From positions 186,001-250,000 of the forward strand of contig JAJFKE010000023.1 of the NCBI GenBank assembly GCA_021773355.1: a stretch of DNA of 64,000 nt, read 5' to 3'. The translations under genes were made by a program, and so were the position numbers. Numbering within the stretch: position 1 is the stretch's first letter; each line of letters opens with the position of its first letter. Shown piece by piece: positions 38,736 through 46,672 of the stretch. Source of the stretch: Gammaproteobacteria bacterium. GTDB lineage: Bacteria; Pseudomonadota; Gammaproteobacteria; Pseudomonadales; Pseudohongiellaceae. A model generated the notes under the pieces. The model worked only from the letters and a program-made list of their open reading frames with translations. It searched no databases and was not told the origin of the DNA.

Positions 38736-39514
38736 AGAAATTGCTGTTAGTAATCGCAGGTCTGGTGTCGTTGCAAACCGCCGCAGCCATCGAGGTAGAC
38801 GAGGTTGTGGCGAAGGCGAACCACGCCGCCTATTACCAGGGCAAGGATGGCAAGGCCCGGGTGCAGATGACCATCGTCGACGCCCAGGGTCGTGAACGCA
38901 GCCGCAACTTCACCATACTGCGGCTGGACGTCCAGGACGAGGTAGACGGCGCGCAGAAGATGTATGTCTATTTCAACCGCCCCGCCGACGTCAACAAGAC
39001 CGCGTTCATGGTGTGGAAGAAGTTGGAAGGTGACGACGACCGCTGGCTGTACCTGCCGGCACTGGATTTGGTGAAGCGTATCGCCTCCAGTGACGAGCGT
39101 ACCAGTTTCGTCGGCTCCCACTTCTTCTACGAAGACGTCTCCGGCCGGGTGCCCACCGAGGACAGGCACGTGCTGGTGGAAGAAACCGACAATTACTACG
39201 TCGTGGAGAGTACGCCCCTGAACGCCGATCAGGTTGAATTCGCCACCTACAAGAACTGGATTCACAAGCAGACGTTTCTGCCGGTGCGCACCGAGTTCTA
39301 CAACGACAACGGCCAGGCCTACCGAACCTACGAGGCACTCAAGGTGGAGGATATTGGCGGCTACCAGACCGTCACCGAGTCCCGCATGAGCGATAGCCGC
39401 ATCGGTGGACACACGACCATGGGCTACAGCGATGTGCAGTACGACATGGATCTGGCGGAAGACCTGTTCACCGAGCGCTACCTGCGCAACCCGCCACGGC
39501 GTTACCTGCGGTAA
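38732..39514 (+). CDS. LolA-like periplasmic protein (outer membrane lipoprotein-sorting family)
   Basis: 260 aa with a signal peptide (MKKLLLVIAGLVSLQTAAA). The mature part has the beta-rich VQMTIVDAQGRERSRNFTILRLD, MYVYFNRPADVNKTAFMVWKKLEGDDDRWLYLPALDLVKRI and SFFYEDVSGR-type wording of LolA-fold proteins that accompany MMPL transporters. Such proteins probably chaperone a hydrophobic ligand across the periplasm rather than lipoproteins. ATG overlaps the RND stop by 4 bp. It probably shuttles substrate between the RND pump and the downstream barrel. Confidence 0.88.
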   Translation: MKKLLLVIAGLVSLQTAAAIEVDEVVAKANHAAYYQGKDGKARVQMTIVDAQGRERSRNFTILRLDVQDEVDGAQKMYVYFNRPADVNKTAFMVWKKLEGDDDRWLYLPALDLVKRIASSDERTSFVGSHFFYEDVSGRVPTEDRHVLVEETDNYYVVESTPLNADQVEFATYKNWIHKQTFLPVRTEFYNDNGQAYRTYEALKVEDIGGYQTVTESRMSDSRIGGHTTMGYSDVQYDMDLAEDLFTERYLRNPPRRYLR

Positions 39515-39549
39515 ACAGACAAGCAGTAAGTGAAGGGGCAAGAAAAGTA

Positions 39550-41013
39550 GTGAGAGAAGCAATGGGAGTCACGCGCGCTGCAATCCTGAGCAGTCTACTG
39601 GGCCTGCTGTTGAGCACTATGGCGCTAGCTCAGGACCCGCCGTTGCCGGCCGGGCTGGTAGCACCGGTGTCGAGCACAGCTGAAGAACCACAGTTACCTG
39701 CCGGCTTGTCTTCGGAACCAACCTTGCCATCCGGACTCGGTACAGTCAGTTCGATCTCATCACGATCTCCGGCTCGGGATGATGCGGCAGCTACATTTTT
39801 AGATTCGCTACCTTTCGATCTAACAGGTTTTATCGAGTCGCGCCTTGGCACCCGCCTCGATGACGACACGACCCAGAAAGACACGTCCATCGGTGAGGTG
39901 CGCCTGCAACTGCAAATAGAAAGCGACTGGGACTGGGCAAGGCTGGGCATTACCGCCGACCTGCTGTATGACCGCGTACCGGAGGAGCATAATCTGAAAT
40001 TCGACAGCGGCGGCGGCTGGCTCGACCTGCGCCAGGCCGCCCTGTTACTGCGACCGGCCGACAATGCCGACCTTGAAGTGGGCCGACAGATACTGACCTG
40101 GGGCACCGGCGACCTCATCTTCATCAATGACCTGTTCCCCAAGGATTGGAATGCCTTCTTCATAGGGCGCCAGGACGAATACTTAAAGGCTCCATCCGAC
40201 GCTGTCAAACTAGCGCTATTCAATAATGTGGCAAACCTCGACATCATCTATACGCCGCGTTTCAACAGCGATCGTTTCATCGACGGCCGCCGCCTGTCCT
40301 TCTTCAGCCCGATACAGGGCAGGATCGTGGGACGTGATTTTCCGGTCGATGTCGACAGCCGCAACCGCTGGTTGCGCGAAGACGAACTGGCCCTGCGCGC
40401 CTACCGCAATCTCGGCTCCTGGGAAGCCGCCCTGTATGCCTATGGCGGTTACTGGAAAAGCCCGGGTGGACAGGATCCGGTCACCGGTCTCGCTACCTTC
40501 CCAAACCTATACGCATTTGGTGCCAGCCTGCGTGGCCCGGTCGCCTCCGGAATTGCCACGGTGGAGACCGGTTACTATGACAGCCGCGATGACAGCAGCG
40601 GTGATAACCCTTTTATCAACAACTCCGAGTTCCGCTTCCTGGCCAGCTACGAACAGGAGTTGCTACCGCAACTTACCCTTGGCGTGCAGTACTATCTGGA
40701 GTGGTTGCAGGACTACGACAACTATCGCCGCAGTCTGCCACCGGGCTTCGCAGCACGCGACGAGAAACGGCATGTGTTCACTACCCGCCTGACTCGGCTG
40801 GCGATGAACCAGAACCTGACCCTGTCACTGTTTAACTATTACGGTCCATCGGATGAAGACGGCTACCTGCGCGTCAATGCCAACTACAAACTGTCAGACC
40901 AGTGGCAGATTGAAGGCGGCAGCAACCTGTTCTATGGCGACAGGCGGTACACCTTCTTCGGCCAGTTCGAGGACAACAACAATCTCTATGTCGGAATCCG
41001 TTTCGGCTTTTGA
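39550..41013 (+). CDS. Outer-membrane beta-barrel (DUF1302/porin-like) of the RND-LolA operon
   Basis: 487 aa with a signal peptide (AAILSSLLGLLLSTMALAQ), a Pro/Leu-rich linker containing the repeated LPAGL/LPSGL motif (about 35-75), then a barrel of many amphipathic strands ending in the aromatic YVGIRFGF. The region ADNADLEVGRQILTWGTGDLIFINDLFPKDW is typical of DUF1302-like porins found with MMPL transporters. Start may be GTG 39550 or ATG 39562. It completes a candidate inner membrane-periplasm-outer membrane pathway with the two preceding genes. Confidence 0.88.
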   Translation: MREAMGVTRAAILSSLLGLLLSTMALAQDPPLPAGLVAPVSSTAEEPQLPAGLSSEPTLPSGLGTVSSISSRSPARDDAAATFLDSLPFDLTGFIESRLGTRLDDDTTQKDTSIGEVRLQLQIESDWDWARLGITADLLYDRVPEEHNLKFDSGGGWLDLRQAALLLRPADNADLEVGRQILTWGTGDLIFINDLFPKDWNAFFIGRQDEYLKAPSDAVKLALFNNVANLDIIYTPRFNSDRFIDGRRLSFFSPIQGRIVGRDFPVDVDSRNRWLREDELALRAYRNLGSWEAALYAYGGYWKSPGGQDPVTGLATFPNLYAFGASLRGPVASGIATVETGYYDSRDDSSGDNPFINNSEFRFLASYEQELLPQLTLGVQYYLEWLQDYDNYRRSLPPGFAARDEKRHVFTTRLTRLAMNQNLTLSLFNYYGPSDEDGYLRVNANYKLSDQWQIEGGSNLFYGDRRYTFFGQFEDNNNLYVGIRFGF

Positions 41014-41060
41014 TTTGTAATTATTATTACAGCAGTTTTCCACTAGCAAGGAGATAAATT

Positions 41061-41963
41061 GTGTTGACTCATTGTTCTAGAAAACTTTTATGAATCGTCG
41101 GATCATTTCTACTCAACATGGGGGTGATACCGCTGCATGCCCAGAGTGTTCTCACCCCCTGCGGAACAAACCAGTCTCGAGTTCATGCGCGAAGAAGAAA
41201 AGCTGGCAAGAGATGTCTATACACACCTGTATGGGATCAGGGCACGGCGGTGTTTAAGGAGCCTCTGAACAACGACACATGGATGCTGTGCTTTCCTCGC
41301 TAAACTTATACGGAATCGCCGACCCGGCGGCTGGCAATGCAGCCGGCGTTTTTACTAACACAGCTTTAACAGCTCTACGATGACCTGGTTGCACAGGGAG
41401 AAACCTGGAAATTATCTGCATTGGAAGCAGGTATAGTGATTGAAGCAACAGATATATCAGATCTAGAGACTTCCATTAGTTCGACCAGCAGGCCAGATCT
41501 TATCAGGCTCTATAACTACTTATTGAAAGGCTCGCTAAACCATTTGTCTGCATTTACAAATAACCTGGAGTTTTTAGGCGGGAGCAGCAATGGAGGAAAT
41601 CAGAGCGGCAACTCTCTTTCTGAGGGCACATCAGTTTACGAACCCATTAGCGAGACGCTTTATGTCCCAGCAGTAAACATAATCGTCGAGTCAGGTGCGG
41701 TCATTGCGTATGATGTCCTTCTACGATTGGTGGAAACATTGCCGCAGGCGCTTGAAGTGGTGAGTATCACGGAAACCAGCAAGTTACCTAATAGCGCTCA
41801 TGCCAGTTTCGATTTATCCAGTGGCATATTGAACATTCCTGACTTGAGTGTGGGAACTTTGCTGTTGTCCGTAGATAGCACTCGCTACACAGCGACTCTA
41901 GAATTGGCCACAGGTATAGGGACAGAAGACATATTTGTAGTTACACAGGTACAAGCCAAGTAG
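41061..41963 (+). pseudogene. DUF2202 (ferritin-like) protein, multiply frameshifted
   Basis: AAGGAG at 41048-41053 precedes a likely original GTG start at 41061. The family text is scattered over frames: a signal-like FLLNMGVIPLHAQSVLTP, then EQTSLEFMREEEKLARDVYTHLY, DQGTAVFKE, EQRHMDAVLSSLNLYGIADP and GVFTNTALTA, then LYDDLVAQGETWKLSALEAG, which continues into the track ORF 41421-41963. At least four frame changes are needed. EEKLARDVY and EQRHMDAV carry the ferritin-like metal ligands. The last about 80 residues are a non-DUF2202 C-terminal extension, copied again at 62.6-62.9 kb. Confidence 0.8.
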
Positions 41964-42560
41964 CACGAACAAAAGTTGTAGACAGCGCCCTCAACGAAAT
42001 TCCTAACACTCTCTATTGGGATGTCATTGTTAGTTCGATAGTAGATTTCTAACTGTTTGCTCCATACCGGTCAGTCCCCAACGACGACCTTGAGCCAATG
42101 CGTCTTCTATACTGGCACCCTCGGTCTCCCTCGCTGTAACTGCCTTCAAAGCTCCAACCCTATTGCTGGTACCACAATGTACCAAAACTGGCTGGCCATC
42201 CAAACGTGCTAGTAGCTGCTCCAACGTTTCTGCATTTTCCGGTGTTACGCCATCGCGCCCTGAAGTGGGAATCGAATAAAACTCCATCCCTTGGGATTGC
42301 ACAACTTCAGATTCGTTCCAATCAATCTCACCCGGAGTACGAAGGCTAATAACGTGCCTGATACCCGAGTTGGCTAAAATTCCAATTTGCTCTTGAGTCG
42401 GCTGACCACTTGCGAAAACCAAATTTTCCTGCACACTCAGATTGGAAATCTCAGCGCCGGTGATCGCTTCCACATTTACGCGGTAATTCTGGGCACAGGA
42501 AACGATCAACAGGGCAAGAAAAGCAACTATCGATTTATGTATTACATTCCTAAATTTCAT
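41678..42560. repeat. Long direct repeat, copy A (DUF2202 tail plus DSP lipoprotein gene)
   Basis: This segment is repeated in the same orientation at about 62600-63563. The coding parts match above roughly 85-90% by eye; the short region between the two genes does not match well and copy B carries extra sequence there. Confidence 0.8.
42030..42560 (-). CDS. DSP-like phosphatase lipoprotein (TIGR01244-like), copy A
   Basis: ATG 42560 is preferred (AAAGGGA upstream); 176 aa. A lipobox (LLIVSCAQ) predicts a membrane-anchored periplasmic lipoprotein. The dual-specificity phosphatase fold shows ISLRTPGEIDW and the Cx5R P-loop VHCGTSNRVGAL with the general-acid region TSGRDGV. It belongs to the same broad family as the domain fused to SQR at 28.4 kb. 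A near-identical paralog lies at 63033-63563. Substrate unknown. Confidence 0.85.
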   Translation of the reverse strand: MKFRNVIHKSIVAFLALLIVSCAQNYRVNVEAITGAEISNLSVQENLVFASGQPTQEQIGILANSGIRHVISLRTPGEIDWNESEVVQSQGMEFYSIPTSGRDGVTPENAETLEQLLARLDGQPVLVHCGTSNRVGALKAVTARETEGASIEDALAQGRRWGLTGMEQTVRNLLSN

Positions 42561-42641
42561 ATTCATTCCCTTTTTAGATGTTGGACCTAGACTATAAAAT
42601 ATTCAACTGAATATTAATACAATGACAAGAGGTTCATCGGA

Positions 42642-43010
42642 TTACAGGATTTTGCTTGAACCACATAATATCTTCCAAACTATCAGAACTCTATGCTGCA
42701 ACACACTTACCTGGATAAGTTCATTCACTTGCTTGAGGCTAGTAGGCCGGGTTCTGTGAAAACTTAATTGCCCCAACTCTTCGTGAATGTGAATACTGCC
42801 TAGGAACAACATATGATAATGGATATTCGGGTTCAATGCAGAAACGAAACGGAGGATCAGAGAGACTGCCCTTCTAGGTGCTTCAGTCTTCTTGCAAATC
42901 GCTTGAAGCACCAGGTGGGTGGAGATCGTTCGAGTCACTATGACTAACGCTCTTCCGATCAATTGAGGGTAGGCAGCAAGAATGCAAATACCTAACAGGG
43001 GTGTGGATGG
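42642..43010 (-). pseudogene. IS91-family (Y2) transposase remnant
   Basis: The minus-strand frame contains AAYPQLIGRALVIVTRTISTHL and RFVSALNPNIHYHMLFLGSI, then GQLSFHRTRPTS, all of which recall the conserved core of IS91/IS801-type transposases (YRTISTHL, RFGSALNLNIHFHMLFLDGVY, RFHR). The segment TPVRYL just upstream continues in another frame. The N-terminal zinc-finger part and the catalytic C-terminal region are missing. It is a degraded internal fragment. Confidence 0.7.
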
Positions 43011-43114
43011 TTCATTATATTAGTACCGTTTGTGATAATAGTTAGTGCATTGCGGGAACCGTGAATCGCTGCCATATCTCAGGCATTGCAATCCGAAGCA
43101 TCAAAAAAGAATTT

Positions 43115-43948
43115 TCAGGTTACGCTGACTATTTCCTGTACCCAACCGTCCCGATACCGAAAGTAGATCCTATTTTCTTCAGAAAAAAAAACTGACTGAT
43201 TAAGAATGCCGGATTGTTGTAATAACGAACTCAATCTAAATTGCGTCAATACACCATCAACTTCCAGCGTGAACACACCGCTGGTGTTAAACACAAGTTG
43301 CTGTTGTATCTCGCTTCTGATGTGATCCCGCAATTGGATAGGGTCATGCGCACAGGCATGAAGCAGTTGCCTAACACCGTCTTCAGAAATGGCTATCAAG
43401 TTGCCATCAACATCAAAACTAATAGTTGTTACTCCACTAGATGGCCCTGAGGAGATTTCCATGTCAGGCGCCAAACATAAGCGGTCACCTGCAGGCGAAT
43501 TGACCTCGATTCCTCCCTCAAACCAGAAAAAGTCGGTCCATCCCAGACGGTACATTTCACCAATTACCTCTGTTTCTCGATGTATAGCAGCACGTATTCG
43601 AACTTCCAGCCCAGCTTCAGAGCGCAGAAGCAATGAACCGTCCTCAGACTGAAACGATTGCCGTTGTTGCATGCTCTGATGTCTTAACGTCAAGCCAATA
43701 GTCTCTATGCTAAATAGAGTGCCATCATCAAGGATAATAGTGATCACTCCGGTGTCTTCATCTTTAGTCACGGTTACAGGAGCCTGCCCGTTTTCAAGCA
43801 AGTCATTGATTATGTCAGCAACATCCTGCTGAGTTGGCCGGCTTACTTGGCAGTCCGTACCGCAGGGCGGCATCTGAGCCGCCTGAGATAGTTGCATCAC
43901 GAAAATAAAAGGAACTAGCACTAGAAATTTTGACAATAAACGAATCAT
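43115..43948 (-). CDS. Secreted protein of unknown function under an ANR box
   Basis: ATG 43948 with GAGAAGAG upstream gives 277 aa. A signal peptide (SKFLVLVPFIFVMQLSQAAQ) is followed by a Cys pair (MPPCGTDCQVS), a beta-rich domain with an acidic DEDTGVITIILDDGTLF segment, and a further beta domain. I do not recognise a family. The perfect ANR box 81 bp upstream suggests expression under oxygen limitation. Confidence 0.75.
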   Translation of the reverse strand: MIRLLSKFLVLVPFIFVMQLSQAAQMPPCGTDCQVSRPTQQDVADIINDLLENGQAPVTVTKDEDTGVITIILDDGTLFSIETIGLTLRHQSMQQRQSFQSEDGSLLLRSEAGLEVRIRAAIHRETEVIGEMYRLGWTDFFWFEGGIEVNSPAGDRLCLAPDMEISSGPSSGVTTISFDVDGNLIAISEDGVRQLLHACAHDPIQLRDHIRSEIQQQLVFNTSGVFTLEVDGVLTQFRLSSLLQQSGILNQSVFFSEENRIYFRYRDGWVQEIVSVT

Positions 43949-44333
43949 AACTCTTCTCATTGATTACAGTTTTGAGTTGAATTGATAAAATCTCAATCTA
44001 CGCAAATCCGATATTTAAAGTATTGACGAGGGTCAATTTTCTAAGAGAGTTCTGGCATAACATAGAATCTGTGAATTTATATATAGAAATCAGTGCTAGC
44101 TTGGTAGCTCAAATAGATTCTACTGGATTCATTTTTTTAGAACTAAGCACTTGGAATTAACTCGTCAAGTTCCAATAAATCGATGCCACCGGATGTTGCT
44201 CAAGGGCCAATAGATTGATAAATCTCAATCCATTAAATCTAATGTCTATATACCATGCAGTAATCAAGTTTCAGTTTTTGCACAGATATTGTGGCAGAGA
44301 GTAGGGTTTCTTAGTGATTAAAGGATTGGGCTA
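43949..44333. other. Divergent intergenic region with two ANR-like sites
   Basis: 385 AT-rich bp. It contains the perfect box at 44023-44036 and a one-mismatch site TTGATAAATCTCAA at 44215-44228 ahead of the TolC-like gene. A similar string TTGATAAAATCTCAA with a 5-base spacer occurs at 43982. No gene seen. Confidence 0.5.
44023..44036. promoter_or_regulatory. FNR/ANR box upstream of the 43.1-kb secreted protein
   Basis: TTGACGAGGGTCAA, an exact TTGAC-N4-GTCAA site centred 81 bp before ATG 43948 on the minus strand. Confidence 0.8.
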
Positions 44334-45593
44334 TTGAGACAAGGCATTCAAATACTACGACTCATTGCAGTGCTATCCCTGATTGTTTGGCTGCCTTCGC
44401 TGGCTCAGGAAACTCAATTCGGTGAGCACGAGTCAGTGGCGAAGAGTGATGCCATGACTTTTGCTTCGGTATTTGAGGCAGCACTGGCTAATTCGCCCGC
44501 CTTAATCGCCACCGAGAGTCGGCAACAACAGGCACGGAACTATGCAGAGATTGGAAACAGTTGGGTTCCCGGTCGCCAAAGCCTGGAGTTGAACTATATT
44601 GATGATAGTGTGATAGATGATATTGGATTGCGCGAAATCGAATCCGGAATACGCTTCAATTTGTGGCGACTTGGTGAGCGCGAAGAAGCCAAGCGATTAG
44701 GTCAGTCCTATGGGGCACAATTGGATGCCTGGCTGGGCTATCAGCATCTTGTGATAACCGGTCGCGTCCGGTCCGTGTTTGCCAAATTGGCAGAAGCGGA
44801 AACGATACTCGCATTCGAACTACAGGCAACTCAGGATGCCGAACAGTTATTAGAGGTAACCACCCGGTTGTTTGAAAGTGGCGCCGTGGCGCAGCTGGAT
44901 ATGCTTCAGGCTGAATCGTTATTGTTACAGCAGCGTAGACTTGAGCTGAACGCAGAAGCGGGATTGGTTGATGCTGAGCGCGAATATAGCGTATTGACGA
45001 ATTTATCTATGCGACCTGGCGCCCCTTATAGCGAAATACAGTCTACGCAAACAGAGATTCAATTCGACCATCCCGTGCTTCGCTATCTGCAGGCCGAGAT
45101 AGAACTCGCCAGCAGGAATATCGACAAGGTAAGACGAGAGGCGGGTAATCGCCCATCCATGACTGTAGGTGTTCGCCGGGAAAGAGGCGACCGGCTTAAT
45201 CCTTTCACCGATAGCCTTGGAGTCTCGGTGAGCATACCCCTGGGAGGCAAGGCAGCTGTGTCTGCTCGTGTCGGAGATGCCCATCGGGAGAAAGTAGATG
45301 CAGAGATAGGACTGATTGAAAGGCGAATAAGGATGAATACCGAATTGCATGAGGTAGAGCATGAAATATTCTTAGCCGACGGCTCCCTGCGCTTGAGCGA
45401 GTCTGAAACTGAGTTAAACCGACAACGATATGAAATGGCTTTGATTGCCTTCGAAACCGGAGAGACTGATTTGTCACAAACCATCGTCGTATTACAGCAG
45501 GCCCATACGAGTGAAAAAGAAACTGAACGGCTGCAATTGGAGAGATTGCGCCTGATCTCTGAATACAACCAAATAATTGGAATAATCCCATGA
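44334..45593 (+). CDS. TolC/CzcC-like outer-membrane efflux protein
   Basis: 419 aa beginning at a TTG codon (AGGA about 10 bases upstream; no better ATG in frame before the signal peptide IQILRLIAVLSLIVWLPSLAQ). It has the two long OEP helical repeats (EQLLEVTTRLFESGAVAQLDMLQAESLLLQQRRLEL and RYEMALIAFETGETDLSQTIVVLQQ). It is the first gene of a four-gene operon with 4-bp or smaller overlaps: OMF-adaptor-RND pump-DUF3240. It should form the outer-membrane channel of the metal efflux complex. Confidence 0.9.
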   Translation: MRQGIQILRLIAVLSLIVWLPSLAQETQFGEHESVAKSDAMTFASVFEAALANSPALIATESRQQQARNYAEIGNSWVPGRQSLELNYIDDSVIDDIGLREIESGIRFNLWRLGEREEAKRLGQSYGAQLDAWLGYQHLVITGRVRSVFAKLAEAETILAFELQATQDAEQLLEVTTRLFESGAVAQLDMLQAESLLLQQRRLELNAEAGLVDAEREYSVLTNLSMRPGAPYSEIQSTQTEIQFDHPVLRYLQAEIELASRNIDKVRREAGNRPSMTVGVRRERGDRLNPFTDSLGVSVSIPLGGKAAVSARVGDAHREKVDAEIGLIERRIRMNTELHEVEHEIFLADGSLRLSESETELNRQRYEMALIAFETGETDLSQTIVVLQQAHTSEKETERLQLERLRLISEYNQIIGIIP

Positions 45594-46672
45594 AGGCAAT
45601 AACCCTAATCCTGTTATCGGTGACACTTTGTATTTCTCATGCAGAGGCGCAGGAATTCATACCCCTCAACGATGACGACCTGACTAGACTCGGTATTGTA
45701 GTAGCGCCAGTGGCTGCTTTGGACCGCCATTCTGGTAACGAATTTCCAGCGGCGGTTATTACTTCTCCAGATTTGGTATCCCTGGTTACAGTTCCCTATG
45801 CCGGTGTAGTGGAAAAATGGGCCGTGGTGCCCGGGCAGAAGGTTGCTCGCGGAACGGCCTTGGCCAGCATTCGCTCCCAGGAACTATTAGAGATACAGAA
45901 TCAGTGGTTGAATGCATTGGCTGAGCAACAGCGTTCGGAGTCTGCGTTAACCCGAGACAATCGATTGTTCGCGCAGGGTATTGTCTCTGAACTGCGCCGA
46001 ATGAATACTCTTCTGCAATACGAGCAGATAAAAAACACAGTACATGGGTTGCTGACAAGACTCCAAAATGCCGGATTCGAGCCAGATAATCTGGCGAGCT
46101 TGCTTACCCGCAAGAGTGAATTTGGGCTGTATGTGCTGCGCTCACCCGTGGAGGGAATTCTTACTCGCAGAGCATTTGTGACCGGAGAGTACGCATCTCG
46201 GTTCAGCACACTGGCCTCGCTGCAGGCGCTAGGGCAACCCTGGTTGAGTCTGCGCGTACCGGCGCGGATTGGTTTGACTCTGAACGTCGGTCATAAACTC
46301 ACCATCGGTGGATCTGACGAAACACTGACCGTGCGTCAAAAAGACCTGATAGTTGATGAGACCACACAGACTATTGAAATTCTCGCCGAATTTGATATGT
46401 CCGCTGACTACATGCCAGGACAGGTGTTGACAGTTATCGTTCCGCCATCTAATGGAGGGATCTCCATACCAGCCCAAGCCGTAGTGCATAACGGTAGCGA
46501 TACTGTCGTCTATGTGCAGTCGCGTCAGGGTATGGAAGCCAGAGCCTTGAATCTGCAGCCAGCGGGTAATAAATACGTCGCGCGGTCAGGAATTCAAGCG
46601 GGCGAACTCATCGTGATCCAGGGGGCATCCCTCTTGAAAGGCATGCAACTGGGTCTTGGTAGCGACGAATAA
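45590..46672 (+). CDS. CzcB/CusB-like periplasmic adaptor
   Basis: 360 aa with a signal peptide (ITLILLSVTLCISHAEA), lipoyl segments (VPYAGVVEKWAVVPGQKVARGTAL and LRSPVEGILTRRAFVTGEY), a short alpha-hairpin and a beta-barrel domain. It shows no His- or Met-rich metal-binding N-terminus, so the metal cannot be told from this subunit. ATG overlaps the previous stop by 4 bp and its own stop touches the pump's start. Confidence 0.9.
   Translation: MKAITLILLSVTLCISHAEAQEFIPLNDDDLTRLGIVVAPVAALDRHSGNEFPAAVITSPDLVSLVTVPYAGVVEKWAVVPGQKVARGTALASIRSQELLEIQNQWLNALAEQQRSESALTRDNRLFAQGIVSELRRMNTLLQYEQIKNTVHGLLTRLQNAGFEPDNLASLLTRKSEFGLYVLRSPVEGILTRRAFVTGEYASRFSTLASLQALGQPWLSLRVPARIGLTLNVGHKLTIGGSDETLTVRQKDLIVDETTQTIEILAEFDMSADYMPGQVLTVIVPPSNGGISIPAQAVVHNGSDTVVYVQSRQGMEARALNLQPAGNKYVARSGIQAGELIVIQGASLLKGMQLGLGSDE

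Noticed and set aside
38747-39562. 271-aa minus-strand ORF opposite the LolA-like gene
   Set aside because: Antisense shadow in a GC-rich gene; no ribosome site, no family resemblance, and the plus-strand gene has signal peptide and operon overlaps.
39630-40247. 205-aa minus-strand ORF inside the barrel gene
   Set aside because: Ser/Arg-rich composition typical of antisense frames in high-GC genes.
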